From contig CAMBCF010000027.1 of NCBI GenBank assembly GCA_945864585.1, positions 1 to 46,703 of the forward strand: a stretch of DNA of 46,703 bases. The letters are read 5' to 3'. The notes beneath the pieces are model-generated. The model ran no database searches. It was not told the origin of the DNA and saw nothing but the letters and a program-made list of their open reading frames with translations. The stretch is from Bordetella parapertussis (GTDB lineage Bacteria; Pseudomonadota; Gammaproteobacteria; Burkholderiales; SG8-41). Position numbers and translations under genes: made by a program. Below, piece by piece: positions 25,355-33,403 of the stretch (positions within the stretch are counted from its first letter, which is position 1; each line of letters starts with the position of its first letter).

Positions 25355-28027
25355 ATGGACCTAAAAGATCTCCCTGCCGATGCCGATCCGCAAGAAACCC
25401 GCGAGTGGCTGGATGCGCTGGATGCGGTGATCGCGCATGAGGGGCCGCAGCGCGCCAAATTTCTGCTCGAACAGCTGGTGGCGCGCGCGCGCGGATCGGG
25501 CGCCTACATCCCGTACAACGCGAATACCGCCTACAGGAACACCATCCCCACCGAACACGAGGAACGCCTGCCGGGCGACCCTGAGATGGAGCACCGTATA
25601 CGCTCGCTGGTGCGCTGGAATGCGATGGCGATGGTGGTGCGCGCCAACAAGACGTCATCCGAGCTGGGCGGACATATCGCGAGTTTTGCGTCCGCGGCGA
25701 CCTTGTATGACGTGGGCTTTAATCATTTTTTTCGCGCCGCCAATGATAAATTTCTGGGCGATCTGATTTTCTTTCAAGGGCATTCCGCACCGGGTGTGTA
25801 TGCGCGCGCGTTTCTCGAAGGACGCATCAGCGAAGAGCAGTTGGTGCATTTCCGACAGGAGGTTGCCGGCAAAGGCCTGTCGTCGTATCCGCACCCGTGG
25901 CTGATGCCCGACTTCTGGCAATTTCCCACGGTGTCGATGGGCCTGGGGCCGCTGATGGCCATTTATCAGGCGCGTTTCATGCGCTACCTGCGCGACCGCA
26001 GTATCGTGGAGCGGCAGGGGCGCAAGGTGTGGGCGTTTATGGGCGACGGCGAAATGGACGAGCCCGAATCGCTGGGTGCGATTTCGCTGGCGGGGCGCGA
26101 AAAACTCGACAACCTGATTTTTGTAATCAACTGCAATTTACAGCGTCTCGATGGCCCGGTGCGCGGCAACGGCAAGATCATTCAGGAGCTGGAGGCGCAT
26201 TTTCGCGGCGCAGGCTGGAACGTGATTAAAGTGGTGTGGGGTTCGTACTGGGATCCGCTGTTCATGAAAGACAAGTCCGGTATGCTGCTCAAACGCATGG
26301 AGGAGTGCGTGGACGGCGAATATCAGGCGATGAAAGCGCACGATGGCGCGTTTGTGCGCAAACATTTCTTCGGCAAGTATCCCGAGCTCGAGGCGCTGGT
26401 GGCCAACATGTCGGACGACGACATCTGGCGTTTGAATCGCGGCGGGCACGATCCGCACAAAATGTACGCGGCCTATGCCGCGGCGTTCAAACATCAGGGC
26501 CAGCCCACGGTGATTCTCGCCAAAACCATCAAAGGCTACGGCATGGGCGAGGCGGGTGAAGGACAAAACATCACCCATCAGCAAAAGAAAATGGGCACCT
26601 CATCGATCAAGGCGTTTCGCGATCGTTTCAGCTTGCCGATTCCCGACGAGCAGCTGGAAGAAGTGCCGTTTTATCGTCCGCCCGAAGACGCGCCGGAAAT
26701 GCAGTATCTGCGCAGCCGCATTACGGCGATGGGCGGCTCCCTGCCCTCGCGCCGCCGCCGCGCGACGCCGCTGGAAGTGCCGCCGTTATCGGCATTCGAG
26801 GCACAGTTAAAAGGCACTGCGGATCGCGAAGTGTCCACCACCATGGCGTTCGTGCGCATTTTGAATACGCTGGTGCGCGACAAGAAAATCGGTAAATTCG
26901 TGGTGCCTATCGTACCCGACGAATCGCGCACCTTCGGCATGGAAGGCATGTTCCGCCAGCTCGGCATTTATTCCAGCGTGGGCCAGCTCTACACGCCGCA
27001 GGACGCCGATCAGCTGATGTTTTACAAGGAGGACAAAAGCGGGCAGATTCTGCAGGAAGGCATCAACGAGCCTGGCGCCATGTCGTCGTGGATAGCCGCC
27101 GCCACCGCCTACAGCACGCATGGCCAGATGATGGTTCCGTTTTACATTTTCTATTCCATGTTCGGTTTTCAGCGCATCGGCGATCTGGCATGGGCCGCCG
27201 GTGACATGCGCGCGCGCGGCTTTTTGCTCGGCGGCACCGCCGGCCGCACCACCTTGAACGGCGAAGGCCTGCAGCACGAAGACGGTCACAGCCACATCAC
27301 CGCGGCCACCATACCCAACTGCCTGGCCTATGACCCGACGTACGCCTATGAACTGGCGGTGATTATTCAGGACGGCATGCGGCGCATGTATCAGGAACAG
27401 GAAGACGTGTTCTATTACATCACCGTGATGAATGAAAATTACACCCACCCGGCGATGCCTGAGGGTGTGGAAAAAGGTATTTTGCGCGGCATGTATTTGC
27501 TGTCCGAAGGCAAAGCCCGGAAAGATCAGCCCAAGGTGCAGTTGCTGGGCAGCGGCGCCATATTGCGCGAGGTGATCGCCGGCGCCGCGCTGCTCGAAAA
27601 AGACTACGGCGTCGCCGCCGATATCTGGAGCGTCACCAGCTTTAATCAATTGCGGCGTGATGGTCTGGATGCGCAGCGCTGGAACACGCTGCATCCCGAA
27701 GATGCGCCGCGCGAGGCTTATGTCGCGCAATGCCTTAAAGATCGCGCCGGCCCGGTGATTGCGGCTACCGATTACATGAAAGCCTACGCCGATCAGATCC
27801 GCGCGTTTTTGCCCACGCCGCATTACGCCGTGCTCGGCACCGACGGCTTCGGCCGTTCCGACACGCGGCGCGCGTTGCGTCATCATTTCGAGGTCGATCG
27901 AAACTTCGTCGCGGTGGCGGCGCTCAAAGCACTCGCCGATCAGGAGGCGGTGCCGCGCGCAAAAGTGGCTGATGCGATCCAGCGTTATGGCATTGATCCG
28001 GACAAACCCAATCCGGTGCAGGTTTGA
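25355..28027 (+). CDS. aceE: Pyruvate dehydrogenase E1 component (homodimeric type)
   Basis: Thiamine-diphosphate enzyme of 890 aa that decarboxylates pyruvate and passes the acetyl group to the E2 lipoyl arm. The ThDP motif GDGEMDEPES begins at residue 230 and ends with NCNLQRLDGPVRGN. GHDPHKMYAAYAAAF and GYGMGEAGEGQNITHQQKKM follow, then the C-terminal transketolase-like domains (EGLQHEDGHSHI). The ATG at 25355 has AAAGG upstream; an earlier TTG (25238) would translate the promoter region. aceF follows after 21 bp. No lpd (E3) gene lies in the window. Confidence 0.97.
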   Translation: MDLKDLPADADPQETREWLDALDAVIAHEGPQRAKFLLEQLVARARGSGAYIPYNANTAYRNTIPTEHEERLPGDPEMEHRIRSLVRWNAMAMVVRANKTSSELGGHIASFASAATLYDVGFNHFFRAANDKFLGDLIFFQGHSAPGVYARAFLEGRISEEQLVHFRQEVAGKGLSSYPHPWLMPDFWQFPTVSMGLGPLMAIYQARFMRYLRDRSIVERQGRKVWAFMGDGEMDEPESLGAISLAGREKLDNLIFVINCNLQRLDGPVRGNGKIIQELEAHFRGAGWNVIKVVWGSYWDPLFMKDKSGMLLKRMEECVDGEYQAMKAHDGAFVRKHFFGKYPELEALVANMSDDDIWRLNRGGHDPHKMYAAYAAAFKHQGQPTVILAKTIKGYGMGEAGEGQNITHQQKKMGTSSIKAFRDRFSLPIPDEQLEEVPFYRPPEDAPEMQYLRSRITAMGGSLPSRRRRATPLEVPPLSAFEAQLKGTADREVSTTMAFVRILNTLVRDKKIGKFVVPIVPDESRTFGMEGMFRQLGIYSSVGQLYTPQDADQLMFYKEDKSGQILQEGINEPGAMSSWIAAATAYSTHGQMMVPFYIFYSMFGFQRIGDLAWAAGDMRARGFLLGGTAGRTTLNGEGLQHEDGHSHITAATIPNCLAYDPTYAYELAVIIQDGMRRMYQEQEDVFYYITVMNENYTHPAMPEGVEKGILRGMYLLSEGKARKDQPKVQLLGSGAILREVIAGAALLEKDYGVAADIWSVTSFNQLRRDGLDAQRWNTLHPEDAPREAYVAQCLKDRAGPVIAATDYMKAYADQIRAFLPTPHYAVLGTDGFGRSDTRRALRHHFEVDRNFVAVAALKALADQEAVPRAKVADAIQRYGIDPDKPNPVQV

Positions 28028-28048
28028 TCAACGAGACCCCGTGAATCC

Positions 28049-29362
28049 ATGAGCAACGTAGTGGAAGTCAAAGTCCCCGACATCGGGGACTTCAAGAACA
28101 TCCCGGTGATCGAGGTGTTCGTTAAACCCGGCGACACGGTCAAGGTCGAAGATGCGCTGATGACGCTCGAGTCCGACAAGGCGACGATGGATGTGCCGTC
28201 GCCCGCGAGCGGCGTGGTGAAAGCGATCCTGGTCAAGACCGGCGACAAGGTGTCCAAGGGCACGCCGGTGCTGATGCTGGAGCCGCTGGCGGCGCCGGCT
28301 GCGGTCGCCACGCCGGTTGCAAAAACGGCTGCCGCGCCGGTTGCGGTTGCGCCTGTAGCGGCGCCCACGGCGGTACCGCCGGCGCCAGTGATCCCGGTGG
28401 CGCCAGCAGCAGCAATGGCGCCGCAAGGTTCCGCGGACAGCCCCGCTCACGCCAGTCCGTCCGTGCGGCAATTCGCGCGCGAACTCGGCGTTGACCTGCC
28501 GCGTCTCCAAGGCAGTGGCCCGAAAAATCGCATCCTGCGCGAAGACGTGCAGGCCTTCGTCAAAGCGCAATTGGCCAAAACCCGTAACGATGCGCCTGGC
28601 ACATCCCCCGCCGCCGGGCCGGGATGGAATCTGCCGCCGATGCCGCAGATTGATTTCTCGAAATTCGGCGCGGTCGAAAGCAAGCCGCTATCGCGCATCC
28701 GCAAGCTGTCGGGCGGATTTTTGCATCGCAATTGGGTGAGCATTCCGCACGTTACCCAGCACGACGAAGCCGACATCACCGAGCTGGAGGCTTTCCGCAA
28801 ATCACAGGCCGGCGAGGCCAACCGCAAAGGCATCAAATTCACCCTGCTGGGCTTTTTGATGAAGGCCTCGGTGGTGGCGCTAAAGCAGTTTCCTGAATTT
28901 AATTCGTCGCTGTCGGCCGACGGCGAAAGTCTCACCTTGAAGCAGTATTTTCATATTGGCGTCGCGGTCGATACGCCCAATGGCCTGGTGGTGCCGGTGA
29001 TACGCGACGTCAACAAAAAGGGCCTGCTTGATATCGCGCAGGAACTCGGTGCGGTAAGCGAACGCATGCGCAGCGGCAAAATCGCGCCGGCGGATGTGCA
29101 AGGCGGCTGTTTTTCGATTTCAAGCCTGGGCGGACTCGGTGGCACGATGTTCACGCCCATCATCAACGCGCCTGAAGTCGCCATACTCGGTGTCGGCAAG
29201 GCAACCCTGAAACCGCTGTGGGACGGCAAGGCATTCCAGCCACGGCTGATGCTGCCGTTGTCGCTGTCGTATGACCATCGTGTGATCGATGGCGCACAGG
29301 GCGCGCGCTTTATTTCGTTTCTGTCGCAGACGCTGGCGGACATACGCCGCCTCGTACTCTGA
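28049..29362 (+). CDS. aceF: Pyruvate dehydrogenase E2, dihydrolipoyllysine acetyltransferase
   Basis: Core acetyltransferase of the complex, 437 aa. It has a single N-terminal lipoyl domain (about 3-76) with the lipoylated Lys44 in LESDKATMD, a long Ala/Pro-rich linker (about 80-130), and a peripheral subunit-binding domain near 137-172 (PSVRQFARELGVDLPRLQGSGPKNRILREDV). The catalytic domain has His410 in SYDHRVIDGAQGARF. E. coli AceF has three lipoyl domains, so this is a short form. The Ala/Pro linker is a known flexible arm. The E3 subunit must be encoded elsewhere. Confidence 0.96.
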   Translation: MSNVVEVKVPDIGDFKNIPVIEVFVKPGDTVKVEDALMTLESDKATMDVPSPASGVVKAILVKTGDKVSKGTPVLMLEPLAAPAAVATPVAKTAAAPVAVAPVAAPTAVPPAPVIPVAPAAAMAPQGSADSPAHASPSVRQFARELGVDLPRLQGSGPKNRILREDVQAFVKAQLAKTRNDAPGTSPAAGPGWNLPPMPQIDFSKFGAVESKPLSRIRKLSGGFLHRNWVSIPHVTQHDEADITELEAFRKSQAGEANRKGIKFTLLGFLMKASVVALKQFPEFNSSLSADGESLTLKQYFHIGVAVDTPNGLVVPVIRDVNKKGLLDIAQELGAVSERMRSGKIAPADVQGGCFSISSLGGLGGTMFTPIINAPEVAILGVGKATLKPLWDGKAFQPRLMLPLSLSYDHRVIDGAQGARFISFLSQTLADIRRLVL

Positions 29363-29388
29363 TTGCTCTGATTGCCTTGAACGGATTG

Positions 29389-30045
29389 ATGCATAAGGCC
29401 ATCGGCATACTCGGCGGTACTTTCGATCCGATACACTACGGCCACTTGCGGCTGGCGCAGGAGGTCAGCGAAGCGCTGGGCCTTGCGCAAACGCGCTTTA
29501 TACCCGGGGGCACACCACCGCATCGTGCCGCGCCGCAAAGCGCAGTGGCGCAGCGCGTGGCGATGGTGAAACTGGCGATTGCGGACAACCCCTTGTTTGC
29601 CATTGACGAGCGCGAGACGCACCGCCGCGGTCCCTCGTACAGTTTTGACACGCTGTCGGAATTACGCGCCGAACTGGGGGCCGCACAACCGCTGGTGCTG
29701 ATGATGGGGGCGGACGCGTTTGTTGCCTTCAACCGCTGGCATCGCTGGCGCGAAATTTTCAGCCTTGCGCACATCGCGGTGGCGCACCGCCCGGGCGCCG
29801 CGCTGGCGGATATCCAGGATGAATCTCTGGCGCGCGAGCTTGCACAACGCCGTACGCCTGATGCCGCCATGGTGCATCGCGCGTGCGCAGGATCGATCGT
29901 GGTGGCGCCGATTACCGCACTGGATATTTCGGCCACCGCGATCCGGGCGGCGATCCACGCCCGGCGCAGTGTGCGTTATCTGCTGCCTGCTGCCGTGCTC
30001 GCGCACATCGCTAGTAACTATCTGTTTTTAAAGGACAATTTATAA
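29389..30045 (+). CDS. nadD: Nicotinate-nucleotide adenylyltransferase
   Basis: NAD-synthesis enzyme (218 aa) joining nicotinate mononucleotide and ATP. The nucleotidyltransferase loop GILGGTFDPIHYGHLRLAQE carries the H-x-G-H motif. FIPGGTPPHR, the substrate-binding MMGADAFVAFNRWHRWREIF, and ISATAIRAAI near the C-terminus (the ISSTxxR equivalent) complete the family pattern. ATG 29389 is preferred over TTG 29377, since the fold begins at IGILGGTFDP; the ribosome binding site is weak. It starts the nadD-rsfS-rlmH run, with only 2 bp before rsfS. Confidence 0.95.
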   Translation: MHKAIGILGGTFDPIHYGHLRLAQEVSEALGLAQTRFIPGGTPPHRAAPQSAVAQRVAMVKLAIADNPLFAIDERETHRRGPSYSFDTLSELRAELGAAQPLVLMMGADAFVAFNRWHRWREIFSLAHIAVAHRPGAALADIQDESLARELAQRRTPDAAMVHRACAGSIVVAPITALDISATAIRAAIHARRSVRYLLPAAVLAHIASNYLFLKDNL

Positions 30046-30047
30046 TC

Positions 30048-30467
30048 ATGCGCCTGGACAAATTAACCCGTGCGGCATTCGATGCACTGGAAGACGTGAA
30101 AGCACGTGACATTCAGGTGTTCGATGTAAAAAAAATGACAGCGTTTTTCGACACCGTGATCGTCGCCAGCGGCGACTCCAACCGGCAGTGCCGCGCGCTC
30201 GCCAACCGCGTGCAGGAAATGGTCAAAGCCGCCGGCGGCAAGGTCTACGGCGTCGAAGGCGAACAAACGGGCGAGTGGGTGCTGGTGGATATCGGTGCGA
30301 CCGTGATACACATCATGCAACCGGCGATACGCCAGTACTACAATCTCGAAGAACTGTGGGCGCCGCCGCCCAAACGCGCCAAGGCCGGCAAACCAGCCAC
30401 GGCGGTCAAGACCAGCAAGCCCTCCACGCCCGCCAAACCGCGCGCCAAACGCGCAGTCCCAAAGTAA
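30048..30467 (+). CDS. rsfS: Ribosomal silencing factor RsfS
   Basis: Protein of 139 aa that binds ribosomal protein L14 and keeps the subunits apart when nutrients run low. VKARDIQVFDVKKMTAFFDTVIVASGDSNRQCRALANRVQE, VYGVEGEQTGEWVLVDIGATVIHIMQPAIRQYYNLEELW is the complete RsfS domain (about residues 13-105). A Lys/Ala/Pro-rich tail of about 30 residues follows, which is common in betaproteobacteria. It lies between nadD and rlmH, the usual order. Confidence 0.95.
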   Translation: MRLDKLTRAAFDALEDVKARDIQVFDVKKMTAFFDTVIVASGDSNRQCRALANRVQEMVKAAGGKVYGVEGEQTGEWVLVDIGATVIHIMQPAIRQYYNLEELWAPPPKRAKAGKPATAVKTSKPSTPAKPRAKRAVPK

Positions 30468-30487
30468 CCCGGTGACGCGGTGAGGCC

Positions 30488-30967
30488 GTGAAGCTCTGTG
30501 TGCTGGCGGTGGGACACCGCATGCCCGAATGGATCAACAGCGGGTTTAGCCAGTACGCCAGACGCCTGCCCCGCGAAATGCCGCTGGCGCTGATTGAACT
30601 TAAGCCGGAACCGCGCGGCGCCGCATCCGGCGCCGGTGATGCCGCGCGGGTGCTGAACAAGGAAGCACAGCGCATCGAAGCGGCGCTGCCAAAAAACGCG
30701 CTGACGGTGGTGCTGGATGAGAGCGGCAAAAGCGTGTCCACACGGCAACTGGCACAGCGCATGCTGCAGTGGCGCAACGGCGGCCGGGACGTGGCGTTTG
30801 TCATCGGCGGCGCCGATGGCACGGCGGCGCGTTTGAAATCCGGCGCGCACTGGCTATGGTCGCTGTCACCGCTGACGCTGCCACATGGTCTCGTGCGGGT
30901 GGTGCTGGCCGAGCAGTTGTACCGCGCCGCGGCTATCCTCGGCAATCACCCGTATCATAGGGATTGA
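30488..30967 (+). CDS. rlmH: 23S rRNA pseudouridine-1915 N3-methyltransferase RlmH
   Basis: SPOUT-fold methyltransferase (159 aa) acting on pseudouridine 1915 of 23S rRNA in whole ribosomes. It starts at GTG with MKLCVLAVGHRMPEWINSGFSQYARRLPREMPL. The knotted C-terminal part contains VAFVIGGADGTAARLK and LTLPHGLVRVVLAEQLYRAAAILGNHPYHRD, ending almost as in E. coli. A heptamer inverted repeat begins 6 bp after its stop. Confidence 0.96.
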   Translation: MKLCVLAVGHRMPEWINSGFSQYARRLPREMPLALIELKPEPRGAASGAGDAARVLNKEAQRIEAALPKNALTVVLDESGKSVSTRQLAQRMLQWRNGGRDVAFVIGGADGTAARLKSGAHWLWSLSPLTLPHGLVRVVLAEQLYRAAAILGNHPYHRD

Positions 30968-30973
30968 ACAGCA

Positions 30974-31053
30974 GGACTGAGGGCTTAGGACTGAGGACTG
31001 AGTAACCCCGTTGCGGCCCTTGCTCAGTCCTCAGTCCTCAGTCCTAAGTCCTC
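30974..31053. repeat. Heptamer inverted repeat, copy H2 (rlmH-maf)
   Basis: The left arm (30974-31001) has GGACTGA/GGGCTTA/GGACTGA units. The loop starts GTAACCCCG, the same edge motif seen in the octamer copies. The right arm (31023-31053) has CTCAGTC, CTCAGTC, CTCAGTC, CTAAGTC. It spans most of the 103-bp gap and ends 17 bp before the maf ATG. Confidence 0.9.
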
Positions 31054-31070
31054 GTTCCAAAGTCCTAACA

Positions 31071-31688
31071 ATGTCTACCAGCGACAAACCCATTTATCTG
31101 GCTTCGCGCAGCGCACGGCGGCGCGCGCTGTTACAGCAGATCGGCGTCGATCACGAACTCCTGTTGCTGCGCGAAGATGCCAAACGCAGTCTGGACGTGG
31201 ACGAGACCCCGCAGACTAACGAAGCGCCACGCGACTACGCCTTGCGTGTGGCCAGCGCCAAGGCCCGCGCCGGGTTGAACGCCCTGGCGCGGCGCGCGGG
31301 TGTGCCAAAGCCGGTGCTCGCCGCCGACACTACCATTGCACTGGATGAACGCATCATCGGCAAACCGCGCGATGCCGCGCACGCGCAGGAAATTCTTGCC
31401 GCGCTCAGCGGCCGCGAACACACCGTGATTACCGTGGTGGCGATGGCGTTCGCCGCGCATTTCGAAACGCGCGTAAGCATATCCAGCGTGCGGATGCAGC
31501 CGCTGGATAGCGCGCGCATACACCGTTACGTTCAAACGGGCGAGCCCATGGACAAGGCCGGCGCGTACGCGGTGCAGGGCCGCGCTGCCGCGTTCATCAC
31601 ACGCATCGAAGGCAGTTACTCCGGTATCATGGGCTTGCCGCTGGCGGAAACGGCGGAGTTGCTGGCGTTGTTTGGCATACAGACGTAA
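31071..31688 (+). CDS. maf: Maf/YhdE-type nucleoside triphosphate pyrophosphatase
   Basis: House-cleaning pyrophosphatase (205 aa) of the YhdE type, which hydrolyses dTTP/UTP and modified nucleotides. IYLASRSARRRALLQQIG is the substrate-binding start, VLAADTTIALDERIIGKPRD the metal/phosphate site, and MDKAGAYAVQGRAAAFITRIEGSYSGIMGLPLAETAELL the C-terminal signature. ATG 31071 is chosen; an earlier start at 31011 would add 20 residues encoded by the repeat. The yhdE-rng order matches E. coli. No ribosome binding site is visible upstream. Confidence 0.93.
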   Translation: MSTSDKPIYLASRSARRRALLQQIGVDHELLLLREDAKRSLDVDETPQTNEAPRDYALRVASAKARAGLNALARRAGVPKPVLAADTTIALDERIIGKPRDAAHAQEILAALSGREHTVITVVAMAFAAHFETRVSISSVRMQPLDSARIHRYVQTGEPMDKAGAYAVQGRAAAFITRIEGSYSGIMGLPLAETAELLALFGIQT

Positions 31689-31691
31689 ATC

Positions 31692-31782
31692 GTGAACGAG
31701 TGAACGGGTGAGCGAGTGAACGAGAAAAAGCGGCCACCGATGGGGTTACCCGTTCACTCGTTCACTCGTTCACCCGTTCACG
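31692..31782. repeat. Intercistronic inverted repeat of octamers, copy E3 (maf-rng)
   Basis: The left arm is GTGAACGA, GTGAACGG, GTGAGCGA, GTGAACGA; the third unit has a single A-to-G change. The loop ends GGGGTTAC, the reverse complement of the GTAACCCC edge motif. The right arm is GTTCACTC, GTTCACTC, GTTCACCC, GTTCAC. It starts 3 bp after the maf stop and ends 11 bp before rng. Confidence 0.92.
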
Positions 31783-31793
31783 GCTTGTAAGCA

Positions 31794-33251
31794 ATGAGCG
31801 AAGAAATACTCATCAACGTTACTCCGCAGGAGACGCGCGTCGCCGTTATCGAGAACGGCGTGATGCAGGAATTGCATGTGGAGCGCACCTCCGCGCGCGG
31901 TCTGGTGGGCAACGTCTACATGGGCAAGGTGGTGCGGGTGCTGCCCGGCATGCAATCGGCGTTTGTCGATATCGCGGGTGACCGCGCGGCGTTCCTGCAT
32001 GTCGCCGACATCTGGGGCAGCAGACAAAACGGCAGCAGCGGGCCGCCTATTGAACAATTGCTCGCCGAGGGTCAGAACCTGATGGTGCAGGTAGTGAAAG
32101 ACCCGCTGGGCACCAAGGGCGCGCGGCTCTCCACGCAAATCAGCATCGCCGGGCGGTTCCTGGTGTATCTGCCGCAGGACGACGCTTACATCGGCATCTC
32201 GCAACGCATCGAGGATGAAGAAGGCCGCGCGCATTTGCGTGAAAAACTGCAAAGCCTATTGCCCTGCGGCGAAAAGGGCGGCTACATCATACGCACCATG
32301 GCAGAGACTGCCTCCGAAAGTGAAATGGCTTCCGATCTCGCCTTTCTGCACAAGATTTGGAGAGGCATACAGGAACACGCGCGCAGCGCAGCGCCACTGA
32401 CGCTTTTGTATCAGGATCTGAATCTGAGTCTGCGCGTGCTGCGCGATTTTGTCGGCGACCAAACGGCGCAGATCCTGGTCGATACCAAAGCCGTGCATCA
32501 CGCCCTGCAGCAGTTCGCGCGCGATTACACACCGGCCAGCGCCGAACGCATCAACTGGTATCAGGGCGAGCGGCCGCTGTTTGATTTGTATGGCGTCGAG
32601 AGCGAGATCGAAAAAGCGCTGGCGCGGCGAGTGGGCCTTAAGTCGGGCGGCTATCTGATCTTCGACCAGACCGAGGCGCTGACCACGGTGGACGTGAATA
32701 CCGGCGGCTTTGTGGGTGTGCGCAGCTTTGATGACACCATCTTCAAAACCAATCTCGAAGCCGCGCAGGTGATCGCGCGCCAATTGCGGCTGCGCAATCT
32801 CGGCGGCATTATCATCATCGACTTCATCGACATGGCCAGCGACGAGCATCGTAACGCGGTGCTCAACGAATTGCGCAAGGCGCTGGCGCGCGACCGCACG
32901 CGTATGACCATCAACGGCTTCACCCAATTGGGGCTGGTGGAAATGACGCGCAAGCGCACGCGCGAATCGCTGGCACATGTATTATGCCAACCGTGCCCGG
33001 TGTGCGAAGGCCGCGGGGAACTGAAAACCGCGCAGACGGTGTGCTACCAGATTTTGCGCGAACTGATGCGCGAGGCGCGCCAGTTTGATGCGCGTGAATT
33101 CCGCATTCTTGCCTCGCAACAAGTGATCGATATGTTTCTCGACGAGGAATCGCAAAGCCTGGCGATATTGTCCGACGACATCGGCAAACCGGTGTCGCTG
33201 CAGGTTGAAAGTCTTTACAACCAGGAACAGTTTGATATTGTGTTGATGTGA
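31794..33251 (+). CDS. rng: Ribonuclease G
   Basis: Single-strand endoribonuclease of the RNase E/G family, 485 aa, involved in 16S rRNA 5'-end maturation and mRNA decay. MSEEILINVTPQETRVAVIENGVMQELHVER begins it, with the S1 domain at about 38-125 (GKVVRVLPGMQSAFVDIAGDRAAFLHVADI). DVNTGGFVG and IIIIDFIDM carry the metal-binding aspartates. The zinc-link CQPCPVCEGRGE lies near the C-terminus. It is short (no RNase E scaffold tail), so RNase G is the better name. It has no visible ribosome binding site. Confidence 0.95.
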   Translation: MSEEILINVTPQETRVAVIENGVMQELHVERTSARGLVGNVYMGKVVRVLPGMQSAFVDIAGDRAAFLHVADIWGSRQNGSSGPPIEQLLAEGQNLMVQVVKDPLGTKGARLSTQISIAGRFLVYLPQDDAYIGISQRIEDEEGRAHLREKLQSLLPCGEKGGYIIRTMAETASESEMASDLAFLHKIWRGIQEHARSAAPLTLLYQDLNLSLRVLRDFVGDQTAQILVDTKAVHHALQQFARDYTPASAERINWYQGERPLFDLYGVESEIEKALARRVGLKSGGYLIFDQTEALTTVDVNTGGFVGVRSFDDTIFKTNLEAAQVIARQLRLRNLGGIIIIDFIDMASDEHRNAVLNELRKALARDRTRMTINGFTQLGLVEMTRKRTRESLAHVLCQPCPVCEGRGELKTAQTVCYQILRELMREARQFDAREFRILASQQVIDMFLDEESQSLAILSDDIGKPVSLQVESLYNQEQFDIVLM

Positions 33252-33263
33252 GGGGTTGATTCC

Positions 33264-33385
33264 GTGAACGGGTGAACGGGTGAACGAGTAACCTCGCGCA
33301 CTGCACTCGCTGCCTCGCCCCCGGCAGGGGGCGAGGTGGATTTCACTCGTTCACTCGTTCACGCCCTTTTCCCTTCACCCTTCAC
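33264..33385. repeat. Intercistronic inverted repeat, copy E4 (rng-cls), with nested hairpin
   Basis: The left arm has three GTGAACGR octamers, then GTAACC. The loop carries a perfect nested hairpin, TCGCCCCC and GGGGGCGA around GGCA. The right arm has TTCACTC-GTTCACTC-GTTCAC, then a heptamer tail (CCTTCACCCTTCAC). The nested loop and the following GATTTCAC resemble copy E1, so the two copies share a loop module. Confidence 0.9.
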
Positions 33386-33403
33386 AGCCCGCAGGGACTA
33401 GCC

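Noticed and set aside
28049-29362. Broken or truncated aceF because it has one lipoyl domain and no lpd follows
   Set aside because: Lipoyl, binding and catalytic domains are complete and in frame; single-lipoyl E2 enzymes and unlinked lpd genes are common.
31011-31070. Longer maf start adding 20 residues
   Set aside because: The added part is encoded by the CTCAGTC repeat arm, and the Maf fold begins at IYLASRS.
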